In this document: positions 42,392-49,324 of the stretch, one piece after another
How positions within the stretch are numbered: position 1 is the first letter of the stretch
How the letters are laid out: each line of letters opens with the position of its first letter
DNA from: Natronosalvus halobius
GTDB taxonomy: Archaea > Halobacteriota > Halobacteria > Halobacteriales > Natrialbaceae
Direction of reading: 5' to 3'
NCBI RefSeq assembly: GCF_024138145.1
Contig: NZ_CP099997.1
Location: 124,001-188,000 of the forward strand
DNA: 64,000 nt
Position numbers and translations under genes: made by a program
Notes under the pieces: generated by a model
Seen by the model: only the letters and a program-made list of their open reading frames with translations
Database searches by the model: none
What the model was told of the DNA's origin: nothing

Positions 42392-43798
42392 ATGACTGGG
42401 CGATCGGTCGCCGCTCGCCGAACGGGTATCGTCGTGGGGCTGACCCTGCTCGCCGTCGCGGTCGCAACGGGCATCGTCTCCGCGAGCAACATCGCCTCCG
42501 GGTTGACCCAGAGCCGCGGCGACGTGAGCGTGCCGACGTGGCTCTACCTCGCGACCGGCGCGGGCGTCGTCGGCGTCTCGGCGTTGTTGACGATGCTGGT
42601 CACCGACCGGGAGTTCCTCGCACACGCCCACGATCAGCACGTGGGCCTCTCGAATCGGACGCTCGCTCGCGCCGCCTCGATCATCGGCGGGACGATCGGC
42701 GTCGGAGTCCTTCTCGGAATGGTCGTCGTAGGTCTCATCGGTCCGCAGGGGATCGGCCTGACCAGCGCCACGGTGCTCCTCTCGTTCGTCGTCGTTCGCG
42801 CCATCCTGACGACGGTCGCCTACACGGTCGGCGATCCGTGGCCCACCCTCAACCCCTGGCGACGGATCGCGAGCGTCTTCCCGACGCTCGACCGCGCGTA
42901 TCCGCCCGCGCTCGGTTCCTGGCCGGCCGTCGGCACCCTCCTGGTGTTCGTCTGGCTCGAGGTCGTCGCCCCCGTCATCTCGAGCCCGCGGCTGTTGACG
43001 GCGATCATCCTCGTCTACTCGGTGCTGACGGTGGCCGGCGCGGTCGCCTTCGGGTCGTCGACGTGGTTCGTGCGGGGCGATCCGCTGTCGGTCTGGTTTC
43101 GCCTCTACGGATCGGTCGCCCCGATCCAGCGTACCGACGACGGCCTCTCGCTTCGCTGGCCGGGCGCGAGATTGAGCGACGACGACGTGGTGACGGACCT
43201 CTCGGTGGTCGGGTTCGTGCTCGTGTTGGTCTGGGAACTCACGTTCAGCGGCTTCATCGTGACGCCACCAGGCGTCGCAGTGATCGAAGCGCTGGTCGGG
43301 ATCGGCCTGCCACCGCAACTGGTCTACCTCCTGTTGCTGGTCGGGGGCTACGCCCTCTGTTGGTGGGTCTACTGGGTCGCGGCTGGACTGACTCGCTCGA
43401 GAGCGGAGACGTACCTCTCCCGGCGGTACCTCGCGATCAGGTACGCGCCGCCGCTGCTGGCGATCGCCGCCGGCTACCACTTCGCTCACTACATCGGCTT
43501 CTCCATCTCGCTGTGGCCGGCCCTGCTCGAGGCGCTGAGCGCGCCGCTGAATCCGAGCGCGAACCCGACCCAGCTGGCGCTCACGTCCTGGTTCGGCTAC
43601 GTCGAGATCGCCGGCATTCTGGTCGGCCACGTACTCGCCGTGTGGATCGCTCACGCGGTTTCGATCGAGTTGTTCCCCGGAAAGCTCCAGGCGATCCGAA
43701 GCCAGTACCCGTTCATCGTCGTCATGATCGTTTTCACGATGATCAGTCTGTACCTGGTCTCGTTGCCGACGACGAGTGCGCCGTTCGTTCCCGCCTAG
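42392..43798 (+). CDS. Polytopic membrane protein, fenitrothion-hydrolase-like
   Basis: 468 residues from the ATG at 42392 (MTGRSVAARR). The frame is open upstream to 42194 but that part contains cysteines and basic residues and overlaps the direct repeats, so a shorter protein is preferred. About eleven hydrophobic helices. The FVRGDPLSVWFRLYGSVAPIQR loop and DPWPTLNPWRRI resemble haloarchaeal proteins annotated after the fenitrothion hydrolase FedB; that name reflects homology only. Three histidines near HFAHYIGF and one in LVGHVLAVWIAH could bind metal. Function unknown; sits in a cluster of respiratory-type membrane proteins. Confidence 0.7.
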   Translation: MTGRSVAARRTGIVVGLTLLAVAVATGIVSASNIASGLTQSRGDVSVPTWLYLATGAGVVGVSALLTMLVTDREFLAHAHDQHVGLSNRTLARAASIIGGTIGVGVLLGMVVVGLIGPQGIGLTSATVLLSFVVVRAILTTVAYTVGDPWPTLNPWRRIASVFPTLDRAYPPALGSWPAVGTLLVFVWLEVVAPVISSPRLLTAIILVYSVLTVAGAVAFGSSTWFVRGDPLSVWFRLYGSVAPIQRTDDGLSLRWPGARLSDDDVVTDLSVVGFVLVLVWELTFSGFIVTPPGVAVIEALVGIGLPPQLVYLLLLVGGYALCWWVYWVAAGLTRSRAETYLSRRYLAIRYAPPLLAIAAGYHFAHYIGFSISLWPALLEALSAPLNPSANPTQLALTSWFGYVEIAGILVGHVLAVWIAHAVSIELFPGKLQAIRSQYPFIVVMIVFTMISLYLVSLPTTSAPFVPA

Positions 43799-43840
43799 AG
43801 TGGGACTCGGAGATTCGGAGCTGTCGTTCGTCTCCGTTTC

Positions 43841-43990
43841 CGCCCTCGCCCCCGTCCTTCCTCCGTCCTCTCCGCCCTCGCCCTCGCCCTCGCCCCCGTC
43901 CTTCCTCCGTCCTCTCCGCCCTCGCCCTCGCCCCCGTCCTTCCTCCGTCCTCTCCGCCCTCGCTCTCGCCTTCCCTCCGGCCTCGCCTTC
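43841..43990. repeat. Pyrimidine-rich tandem repeat (about 38-44 bp units)
   Basis: Three imperfect copies containing CCCCCGTCCTTCCTCCGTCC begin at 43849, 43893 and 43931, with a shorter CTCTCGCCTTCCCTCC continuation to about 43990. The plus strand is almost free of A. Located between the stop at 43798 and the gene at 44068; no coding sense in any frame. Confidence 0.9.
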
Positions 43991-44067
43991 CCTCCGCTCT
44001 CGTTCGAACAGTCCGACCCTCGGGGAACCGGCAGACACTTTTTCGACCGCACCCTACGCGAGAGTAG

Positions 44068-44352
44068 ATGCACGCGGAGCCCGTCACCGAACCCGAGTAC
44101 GACGTGCCCGAGGAGGGACCGGCACTGACCTGTCCCTACTGCGCTCGCCCGCTCCAGACCGAGGAGCTCCTCACGTATCACGTGGGTCTGGCCCACGACG
44201 ACGTCTGCAGCGACGCTGAGCGCGAGACGTTCGAGGAGGCCCGCGAGGACGAGGAGTTCGACCTGTTCACCTTCCACGCGAAGGCGGCCGTCTCGGTGTT
44301 TCTGGTCTACTTCATGTTCGTGTTCCTCTACGGCCTCGTCTGGTCGGGCTGA
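44068..44352 (+). CDS. C2H2 zinc-finger protein with C-terminal membrane anchor
   Basis: 94 residues. A classical C2H2 pattern, Cys22-X2-Cys25-X12-His38-X4-His43 (CPYCARPLQTEELLTYHVGLAH), is followed by an acidic linker and one membrane helix (about 72-92, AVSVFLVYFMFVFLYGLVW). Conserved in haloarchaea next to the subunit-IV-type gene, as far as I recall. A single finger on a membrane anchor is more likely a protein-protein or metal-sensing module than a DNA binder. Confidence 0.75.
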   Translation: MHAEPVTEPEYDVPEEGPALTCPYCARPLQTEELLTYHVGLAHDDVCSDAERETFEEAREDEEFDLFTFHAKAAVSVFLVYFMFVFLYGLVWSG

Positions 44353-44468
44353 GGCCGGAATCGCTCGTCCTCGAGTTCGTCCCGTCGAGTCCAACCGCTC
44401 GAGCCCGCCCGTCGAAACCGGCACGCGCCGACCGGACCTATTTTGGGCTCAGCGTCGTGCAGCCGTCC

Positions 44469-45266
44469 ATGGCGGACCACCACGGATCGACCTTGTCCGA
44501 TCGGACAGTAGCCATTACCGGCGCCTCCGGACGGGTCGGCCGGGAGGCGACCGAGGCCCTGTCGGCGTACGACTGTCAACTCTTCAGCCACAGCGAACAC
44601 GAGGACATCGACAGCGAGACGCTCGAAATCGAAAATTTCGACGCCTTCTCGAACGCGCTCGAGGGTGCGGACGTGCTGATCCACCTCGCCGCGAACCCCT
44701 CACCCACGGCCGAGTGGGACGACCTGGAGGGGCCGAACATCGACGGTGTGTACAACGCGTTCGAGGCCGCCCTCGAGAACGACCTCGAGCGGGTGATCTT
44801 CGCGAGTTCGAACCACGCCGTCAACGGCGACAACGTCGTGAACCCGACGAGAGTCGAGACCACCGGAGGCGACCCGCGTGTCGTCCGCCCCGACGACCCG
44901 CCCAGCCCCGACAGCTACTACGGCGTGACGAAGGTCTTCGGGGAGGCGATGGGCGAGTACTACGCGAGGCGGCACGGCGTCGAAGTCGTGAACCTGCGAA
45001 TCGGCTGGCTCCTGGACGAGGACGAGTTGCGCGAAATCTGCGACGAACGCGACGGCTCTGGCGAGCGCTACGCCCGCGCGATGTGGCTCAGCTCTGCCGA
45101 CTGCCGACGCCTCCTCCAGGCGACGGCCTCGGCCTCGCTCTCGACCCACGCGATCACCGCTCACGGCGTCTCGAACAACGCCGACCGGTTCCTGTCGCTG
45201 ACCGAGACGATGCACGAACTCGAGTATCGGCCTCGCGACGACTCGAGCCTCGTCCTGGACGGGTAA
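44469..45266 (+). CDS. Extended SDR dehydrogenase, Azf/uronate-dehydrogenase-like
   Basis: 265 residues from the ATG at 44469. NAD-binding Rossmann motif ITGASGRVGREA near the N-terminus, substrate segment HLAANPSPTAEW, and the catalytic YYGVTK (Tyr-X3-Lys) with preceding ASSNHAV serine. Closest in style to uronate dehydrogenases and to the haloarchaeal NAD-dependent glucose-6-phosphate dehydrogenase Azf (described in Haloferax volcanii), which belongs to the same SDR branch. Azf would place it in the oxidative pentose phosphate pathway; substrate cannot be decided from sequence alone. Confidence 0.75.
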   Translation: MADHHGSTLSDRTVAITGASGRVGREATEALSAYDCQLFSHSEHEDIDSETLEIENFDAFSNALEGADVLIHLAANPSPTAEWDDLEGPNIDGVYNAFEAALENDLERVIFASSNHAVNGDNVVNPTRVETTGGDPRVVRPDDPPSPDSYYGVTKVFGEAMGEYYARRHGVEVVNLRIGWLLDEDELREICDERDGSGERYARAMWLSSADCRRLLQATASASLSTHAITAHGVSNNADRFLSLTETMHELEYRPRDDSSLVLDG

Positions 45267-45356
45267 TTCACGCTGGAGCGTCGAGACCGAGAACCGGTTG
45301 GACCGCTGGAGTGAGACGGACCGAACCGTTCGACGGTTCGATCGTCGCGGGCAACG

Positions 45357-45773
45357 TTACGCTCGCGTCTCGTACGACTCGAGTACCGTCAGCAGTTCCT
45401 GACCCAGGTCACTTGTGGCGTTCCGAATCCGATTCGTTTCGGGGTCGCGGACGACCAGCCCGCACGCTTCCAGTTTCGGGAGGTGGACGTGATGGAGCGC
45501 CGTTCGGACGCGTCGTCCGTGCTCACTGTCTGGTCGGCCCTCACTCCGGAGTGCTTCGGCAACCTGTTTCGCTAGCGCGTCCATCTCCATCGATTCTTCG
45601 TCGGCGAGATTCAACGTTCGCAGAATAACTCGACGTTGCTCGCTGGCAATCGCGAGGAGAACGTCGTCGGGAGGATTTGCTTCTCTGCCCTCGTGTGGAC
45701 TGGGTCTCGTCGCCTCTCCCCCGATACCCAACCGTTCCGCACTCGACTTGCTCGACTGGCGATCCATATCCAC
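45357..45773 (-). CDS. Winged-helix transcriptional regulator, DUF7344/ArsR-like
   Basis: 138 residues; ATG at 45773 or 45767. After a polar N-terminus, a winged helix spans about 35-125: DDVLLAIASEQRRVILRTL, then LAKQVAEAL and RTALHHVHLPKLEACGLVVRDPETNRI. The HHVHLPKLEACGLV recognition region is typical of the haloarchaeal family I recall as DUF7344. Ends 91 nt downstream of the SDR gene, convergently. Confidence 0.8.
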   Translation of the reverse strand: MDMDRQSSKSSAERLGIGGEATRPSPHEGREANPPDDVLLAIASEQRRVILRTLNLADEESMEMDALAKQVAEALRSEGRPDSEHGRRVRTALHHVHLPKLEACGLVVRDPETNRIRNATSDLGQELLTVLESYETRA

Positions 45774-45828
45774 TCATTACCGGGTGAGAAGTGTGAGGAT
45801 TCGCCATGATGCACGAGGGAATCCGATC

Positions 45829-46485
45829 TCACGTGTCTCCCTCGGAAGGGATGAGCGTGTACGTGACGAGCGCCCCGATCGCTCGGCGAAGTCGTTCCGT
45901 GACAGCCTGGTCGGAAATCTCGAATTCGTTGGCGAGTTCCTTGGTCGTACAGCCTCTCGGGATGTCGTAGTACCCCATCTCCACGGCCAGCGTGATCGCT
46001 TCCCGCTGGGGACCGGTCAGGCCGTGCCACGGACCGGCGTCCGGTTCCGTCGGGTTGTACACGCGAGCCACCTCCAGCGAGATCTGTGCGTCCTCACAGC
46101 GGGTCGTGAACTCGCTGAGGGCCGTGTGATCGGGAAATCGCAGTTCGAAGGCCCACGAATCGGGTGTCCCGGTGGCACTCAAAAGCTGCCCCTCGGTTTC
46201 TTTGATTCCCCGAAAGAGGTGGTCCTGGTTCGCGTCCCAATCGAGCGTGAAGAGCGTTCGGTCCTCGAAGACGTCGACCTCCGATGCGTCGTTGACGGTC
46301 GGATGGCGTTTGACCGCGTCGACGAACGAGCTTCGCGTCGAGTTGTGGATCCAGAAGAGGGGAACGGTGGCCTCACCGATTGGCACGAGATTCTCGAGTT
46401 GGATAGACGTGATCCCCTCGATGTGCAGAATTCGTCCGAGTTCGAATTCGGCGGACGGGATTCGGAATTCTGCGATTACGCTCAT
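45829..46485 (-). CDS. Bacterio-opsin-activator-type HTH regulator (left of divergent pair)
   Basis: 218 residues. N-terminal sensor-like half (beta-rich, FRIPSAEFELGRIL to RVYNP) and C-terminal HTH_10 domain: LTGPQREAITLAVEMGYYDIPRGCTTKELANEFEISDQAVTERLRRAI, the hallmark of Bat-like regulators. Transcribed divergently from a paralogue at 46774 that shares the same architecture (FxxPxxEFxLG... opening). Such pairs are usually local transcription regulators. Confidence 0.9.
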   Translation of the reverse strand: MSVIAEFRIPSAEFELGRILHIEGITSIQLENLVPIGEATVPLFWIHNSTRSSFVDAVKRHPTVNDASEVDVFEDRTLFTLDWDANQDHLFRGIKETEGQLLSATGTPDSWAFELRFPDHTALSEFTTRCEDAQISLEVARVYNPTEPDAGPWHGLTGPQREAITLAVEMGYYDIPRGCTTKELANEFEISDQAVTERLRRAIGALVTYTLIPSEGDT

Positions 46486-46510
46486 GACTCGCTCTCGTCA
46501 CCATGGTTGG

Positions 46511-46539
46511 CCATGCTAGTACAAAACTAGGTGGCATGG
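46511..46539. promoter_or_regulatory. Nested dyad in the divergent Bat-regulator promoter
   Basis: CCATG-CTAGT-ACAAA-ACTAG-GTG-GCATGG: an inner perfect 5-bp dyad CTAGT/ACTAG and outer arms CCATGC/GCATGG. Further ATGG/CCAT pairs occur on either side (46501-46550). It covers the probable promoter of the left-hand regulator gene, whose ATG is at 46485. Confidence 0.5.
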
Positions 46540-46620
46540 TACACCATGCTCTGCCGAGATTGGAATCGGGGGAAACCGTTTCCCCGCCTCGAAATGTTAC
46601 TGTCGAATTATCGTGGTATG

Positions 46621-46722
46621 CTCATACTGCCATTACCTTGGTCGTCGTGTCGTACTCATACTGCCATTACTCGAGTCGTCGCGTTGTTCTCGAACTGCCA
46701 TTGTCGGGCTGCTGCGTTGTAA
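46621..46722. repeat. Three 34-bp tandem repeats upstream of the right-hand Bat regulator
   Basis: The core CTCATACTGCCATTA occurs at 46621, 46655 and, with changes, 46689, exactly 34 bp apart; the spacer GTCGTCGTGT-like sequence is also shared. They end about 23 bp before the TTATTC promoter element at 46745, suggesting an array of binding sites. Confidence 0.8.
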
Positions 46723-46744
46723 CTTGATACACCACCCGTGCCGG

Positions 46745-46750
46745 TTATTC
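46745..46750 (+). promoter_or_regulatory. TATA-like box of the right-hand Bat regulator
   Basis: TTATTC centred 27 nt before the ATG at 46774, a leaderless spacing that supports that start over the in-frame upstream GTG at 46738. Confidence 0.45.
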
Positions 46751-46773
46751 GCCGCCCCGACGAATTGGGAGGT

Positions 46774-47415
46774 ATGGCTACCGTGTTAGAATTTACGAGT
46801 CCGGCAGAGGAGTTTCCGCTGGGAACTATTTTCGAAAACTTGCCGGGAGTCACGATCGAACTCGAGCGACTCATCCCGCACGAAATCCTGATTATCCCCT
46901 ATTTCTGGGTCCGGGGTGCGGAAGCCGATGATATCGAGGCCGCATTCGAAGCTCATGCTGGCGTGGTCAGTGTCGATCTCATCGACAGCGTCGATAGCGA
47001 GTTTCTCATGCGGGCGGAGTGGGAGGAGTCGTACTTCGGTATCCTGAGCGCGCTCGCCAAGACCAACGTCGCCGTCCTCTCCGGGATCGGGACGAGAGAC
47101 GGGTGGCGCTTCGAGGTTCGAGGCGAGAGTCGCGACACAATCAGCGAGTTCCGGACCAGTTGCCAGGAACACGACATCCCCATCGAAATCACCGCCGTAC
47201 ACGCGTTGCTCCCGGTACAGGGCGACGGCTACGAGTTGACCGACACCCAGCGAGAGGCGCTGGTGCTGGCGTACGAGCATGGGTACTTCAACTCACCGCG
47301 TGAGACGTCGCTCCAGGACGTTGCTGACGAACTCGGTATCACCCAGCAGTCGCTTTCGTCTCGACTCAGGCGCGGCCATCGCCGACTCATCGCCGGAACG
47401 CTCGCTAATCCGTAG
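46774..47415 (+). CDS. Bacterio-opsin-activator-type HTH regulator (right of divergent pair)
   Basis: 213 residues. Opens VLEFTSPAEEFPLGTIF, the same pattern as the divergent paralogue, and ends with the HTH_10 domain: LTDTQREALVLAYEHGYFNSPRETSLQDVADELGITQQSLSSRLRRGHRRLIAGTL. The sensor half differs strongly between the two, so they probably respond to different signals. The promoter carries the 34-bp repeats. Confidence 0.9.
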   Translation: MATVLEFTSPAEEFPLGTIFENLPGVTIELERLIPHEILIIPYFWVRGAEADDIEAAFEAHAGVVSVDLIDSVDSEFLMRAEWEESYFGILSALAKTNVAVLSGIGTRDGWRFEVRGESRDTISEFRTSCQEHDIPIEITAVHALLPVQGDGYELTDTQREALVLAYEHGYFNSPRETSLQDVADELGITQQSLSSRLRRGHRRLIAGTLANP

Positions 47416-47507
47416 ACCCGGTCGGAATGATCGGTAGACCGGTATTAGTACCTTCTGTATAATCAGTGGCGCTCTTCACCCGACTCAGGCCGCTAGGAAG
47501 ACGTAGT

Positions 47508-47861
47508 ATGATTGCTACACAGGCCGGTGTCGAGTTGGCGTCGATGGCGTTTTATCCGAAGTCGGAAACGTACAGGGCCGAGTACGACCAGGAGACAGTC
47601 TCTGCGAGCATGGCCGTCGTGGCGGTACTCTCGGAGGTGATGGATGTCGATCCAGTCGAACTGAAACCGCTTCACGCATCCGTTAACACCGGTGCGCTCG
47701 ATGATCTCGCCCGCGTTCGAGACAGGACGGGTGAGGAGGTTTCGATCACGTTTCAGGTAGCGACGTACGCGATAACCGTCTCCAACGACGGCACGGTCGC
47801 GCTCACTTTGCGAGAGCGGACGGGAACGGACGGCGTGACCGAGGGAGTGTCCCCCGTATGA
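47508..47861 (+). CDS. HalOD1 output-domain protein
   Basis: 117 residues from the ATG at 47508 (alternatives: 47544 and an upstream GTG at 47466). The HalOD1 domain covers most of the protein: SASMAVVAVLSEVMDVDPVELKPLHASVNTGALDDLA and ITFQVATYAITVSNDGTVAL. HalOD1 is a haloarchaeal domain predicted to act as a signalling output, also found fused to receiver domains; its molecular role is unknown. Overlaps the following small gene by 4 nt (ATGA). Confidence 0.8.
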   Translation: MIATQAGVELASMAFYPKSETYRAEYDQETVSASMAVVAVLSEVMDVDPVELKPLHASVNTGALDDLARVRDRTGEEVSITFQVATYAITVSNDGTVALTLRERTGTDGVTEGVSPV

Positions 47862-48043
47862 CCTCCGACGAGGCGTCGCTCGCGACTCGAGCGAAACTCA
47901 ATGCCGAATTGCAGTCGCTCCTTCGTCGGGCGCACGGTAACGGTGTCGATGTAGAAGGCGGGTGGGAGTGTCGGAACGGTCCCGAGCACCCAGATTGGGA
48001 CGTGATCGTCACCGAAGTGCGAAAGAACGACGAGTCGGAGTGA
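47858..48043 (+). CDS. 61-residue haloarchaeal protein coupled to HalOD1
   Basis: Begins inside the HalOD1 stop codon (ATGA). A helical N-terminus (ATRAKLNAELQSLLRRAHGNGVDV) is followed by GGWECRNGPEHPDWDVIVTEV, which contains one Cys, one His and conserved-looking Trp residues. No known domain recognised. Composition is acidic and the reading frame matches haloarchaeal codon use, so the gene is probably real. The tight overlap suggests a role with the HalOD1 protein. Confidence 0.65.
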   Translation: MTSDEASLATRAKLNAELQSLLRRAHGNGVDVEGGWECRNGPEHPDWDVIVTEVRKNDESE

Positions 48044-48151
48044 ACGAGTGCGTCGGCGAACGTGATACTGGCTGGTCCTGTTGGTGTTTTCGTTAAACGA
48101 TGGTCGGTCCAGGTAGCAACGAAGACAGGACAGCCACCGACCTCGACTCGA

Positions 48152-48586
48152 TTACGTTTTGCTCCGAGTTCGATGGACGAATTCCTCGAGTTCGTCTTCG
48201 ATGAGCGTCGAAACACGCTCGCTGTATCGCCAGAGTGCTGTGTTGAGTCGCTCTTCAGTCTCGTCGTCGATATCGTCTCCATCTCGAAGGACGGAGTCTT
48301 CGGTAATCTGTGGGTGATAGACACAGACGACCCCGAGCGGGACGTCAGCCCCCATCTCACCGGCGGTGTGAATACCGTACTGATCGGTTCCCCAGACACC
48401 GTCCCCACCCTGTCGCTCGAGTGCCGAGTCGAGCGCATCGAGAAGCTGTAGGTCCTCGGCCGTGAGAATAGGGTCGTCACCTTCGAACAGTTCGCTGTAC
48501 GCCTCCGTTCGGGCACGGTTCGTCCACTGTTCCAGGTGAGACCGTGCGCGTACGATCAGTTGACGTTCGTCCGGACGCTCGATCAT
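48152..48586 (-). CDS. Haloarchaeal conserved hypothetical protein
   Basis: 144 residues, mostly helical: RQLIVRARSHLEQWTNRARTEAYSELFEGDDPILTAEDLQLLDALDSAL, then a glycine-rich turn and YHPQITEDSVL, ending EEFVHRTRSKT. No catalytic motif visible. It resembles a short haloarchaeal family I recall as DUF7539 (not checked). Converges with the small gene at 48043 and diverges from 48730. Confidence 0.6.
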   Translation of the reverse strand: MIERPDERQLIVRARSHLEQWTNRARTEAYSELFEGDDPILTAEDLQLLDALDSALERQGGDGVWGTDQYGIHTAGEMGADVPLGVVCVYHPQITEDSVLRDGDDIDDETEERLNTALWRYSERVSTLIEDELEEFVHRTRSKT

Positions 48587-48729
48587 GGCCTAGTCACGAC
48601 TGCCAGGTCAATCAACGTTTGCGTCGACGGCCTGTGAGCCCGCTGGCGACGGCGCTCATCACCTCTTCCCGGTGCGTCCATTCACGTGCCGTCCACAGCG
48701 TTATCCCGTTCAGGACTGTATGTCACCGT

Positions 48730-49128
48730 ATGGCAGACACGAAACGAAGTCGAGAAAAGCAGGCTCGCAACGAGGAGAACCGACAGCGAGAACGGGAAGT
48801 CTCGGAGGCGCGCGACCGTGGCGACGAGGCCGAACCGCCGGACGACGAGTGGGATGAAACCGACGAAGAAGGCCAGGCGGGTGACGATCACGACTCGCCT
48901 CGAGAGTGCCACCGTCGCGACTGTACCGAATCGGCGACGTTCGTCGTCGTCGAACGCTACCAGGAAGAGACCGGTCAGGGTGCTGTCGAGGCGAAGGCGT
49001 TCCTGTGTCGCGCCCACACCGACGAGGAGAGTCCTGCGAATCTCGACGGTGCCTACGACGACTACCTGTTTCGCGTCGAGATGCTTCCGGGGGCGAGAAC
49101 AGAGACAGATACCGCGGAGACGGCGTAA
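48730..49128 (+). CDS. Small haloarchaeal protein with CX4C...CX2H putative zinc site
   Basis: 132 residues from the ATG at 48730; the frame is open upstream but reads basic sequence. The first 55 residues are a charged low-complexity helix (Lys/Arg/Glu then Asp/Glu). The rest contains Cys60-X4-Cys65 (CHRRDCTESATFVVVERY) and Cys93-X2-His96 (FLCRAHTDEESP), a plausible treble-clef-like metal site. LDGAYDDYLFRVEMLPG closes it. Unknown function. Confidence 0.65.
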   Translation: MADTKRSREKQARNEENRQREREVSEARDRGDEAEPPDDEWDETDEEGQAGDDHDSPRECHRRDCTESATFVVVERYQEETGQGAVEAKAFLCRAHTDEESPANLDGAYDDYLFRVEMLPGARTETDTAETA

Positions 49129-49240
49129 TCGGCGCCTCGATTTATATTTCGCCATCGAACGCCCGAGGCCGCTTTCCGGCTGCTCGAAGTCGCCCCCGGC
49201 CGCTCGAGTCCGTCCCTCGGTTACTCAGAGATGTCCCCGA

Positions 49241-49312
49241 CCGCCCGGCGCCGTTTCCGACTGCCCGGCGCCGTTTTCCGACCGCTCGGCGCCGTTTTCC
49301 GACCGCTCGGCG
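49241..49312. repeat. 21-bp tandem repeats between convergent gene ends
   Basis: Three and a half copies of a 20-21 bp unit (CCGCTCGGCGCCGTTTTCCGA and variants). Each contains the palindrome CGGCGCCG followed by TTT, so each transcript copy could form a hairpin plus U-run; it may act as a bidirectional terminator for the genes ending at 49128 and 49325. Confidence 0.85.
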
Positions 49313-49324
49313 CGTCCGATGGGC

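Noticed and set aside
46531-46722. A 63-codon frame across the 34-bp repeats
   Set aside because: It is made largely of the repeat itself, with no acidic bias and no promoter; better explained as regulatory DNA.
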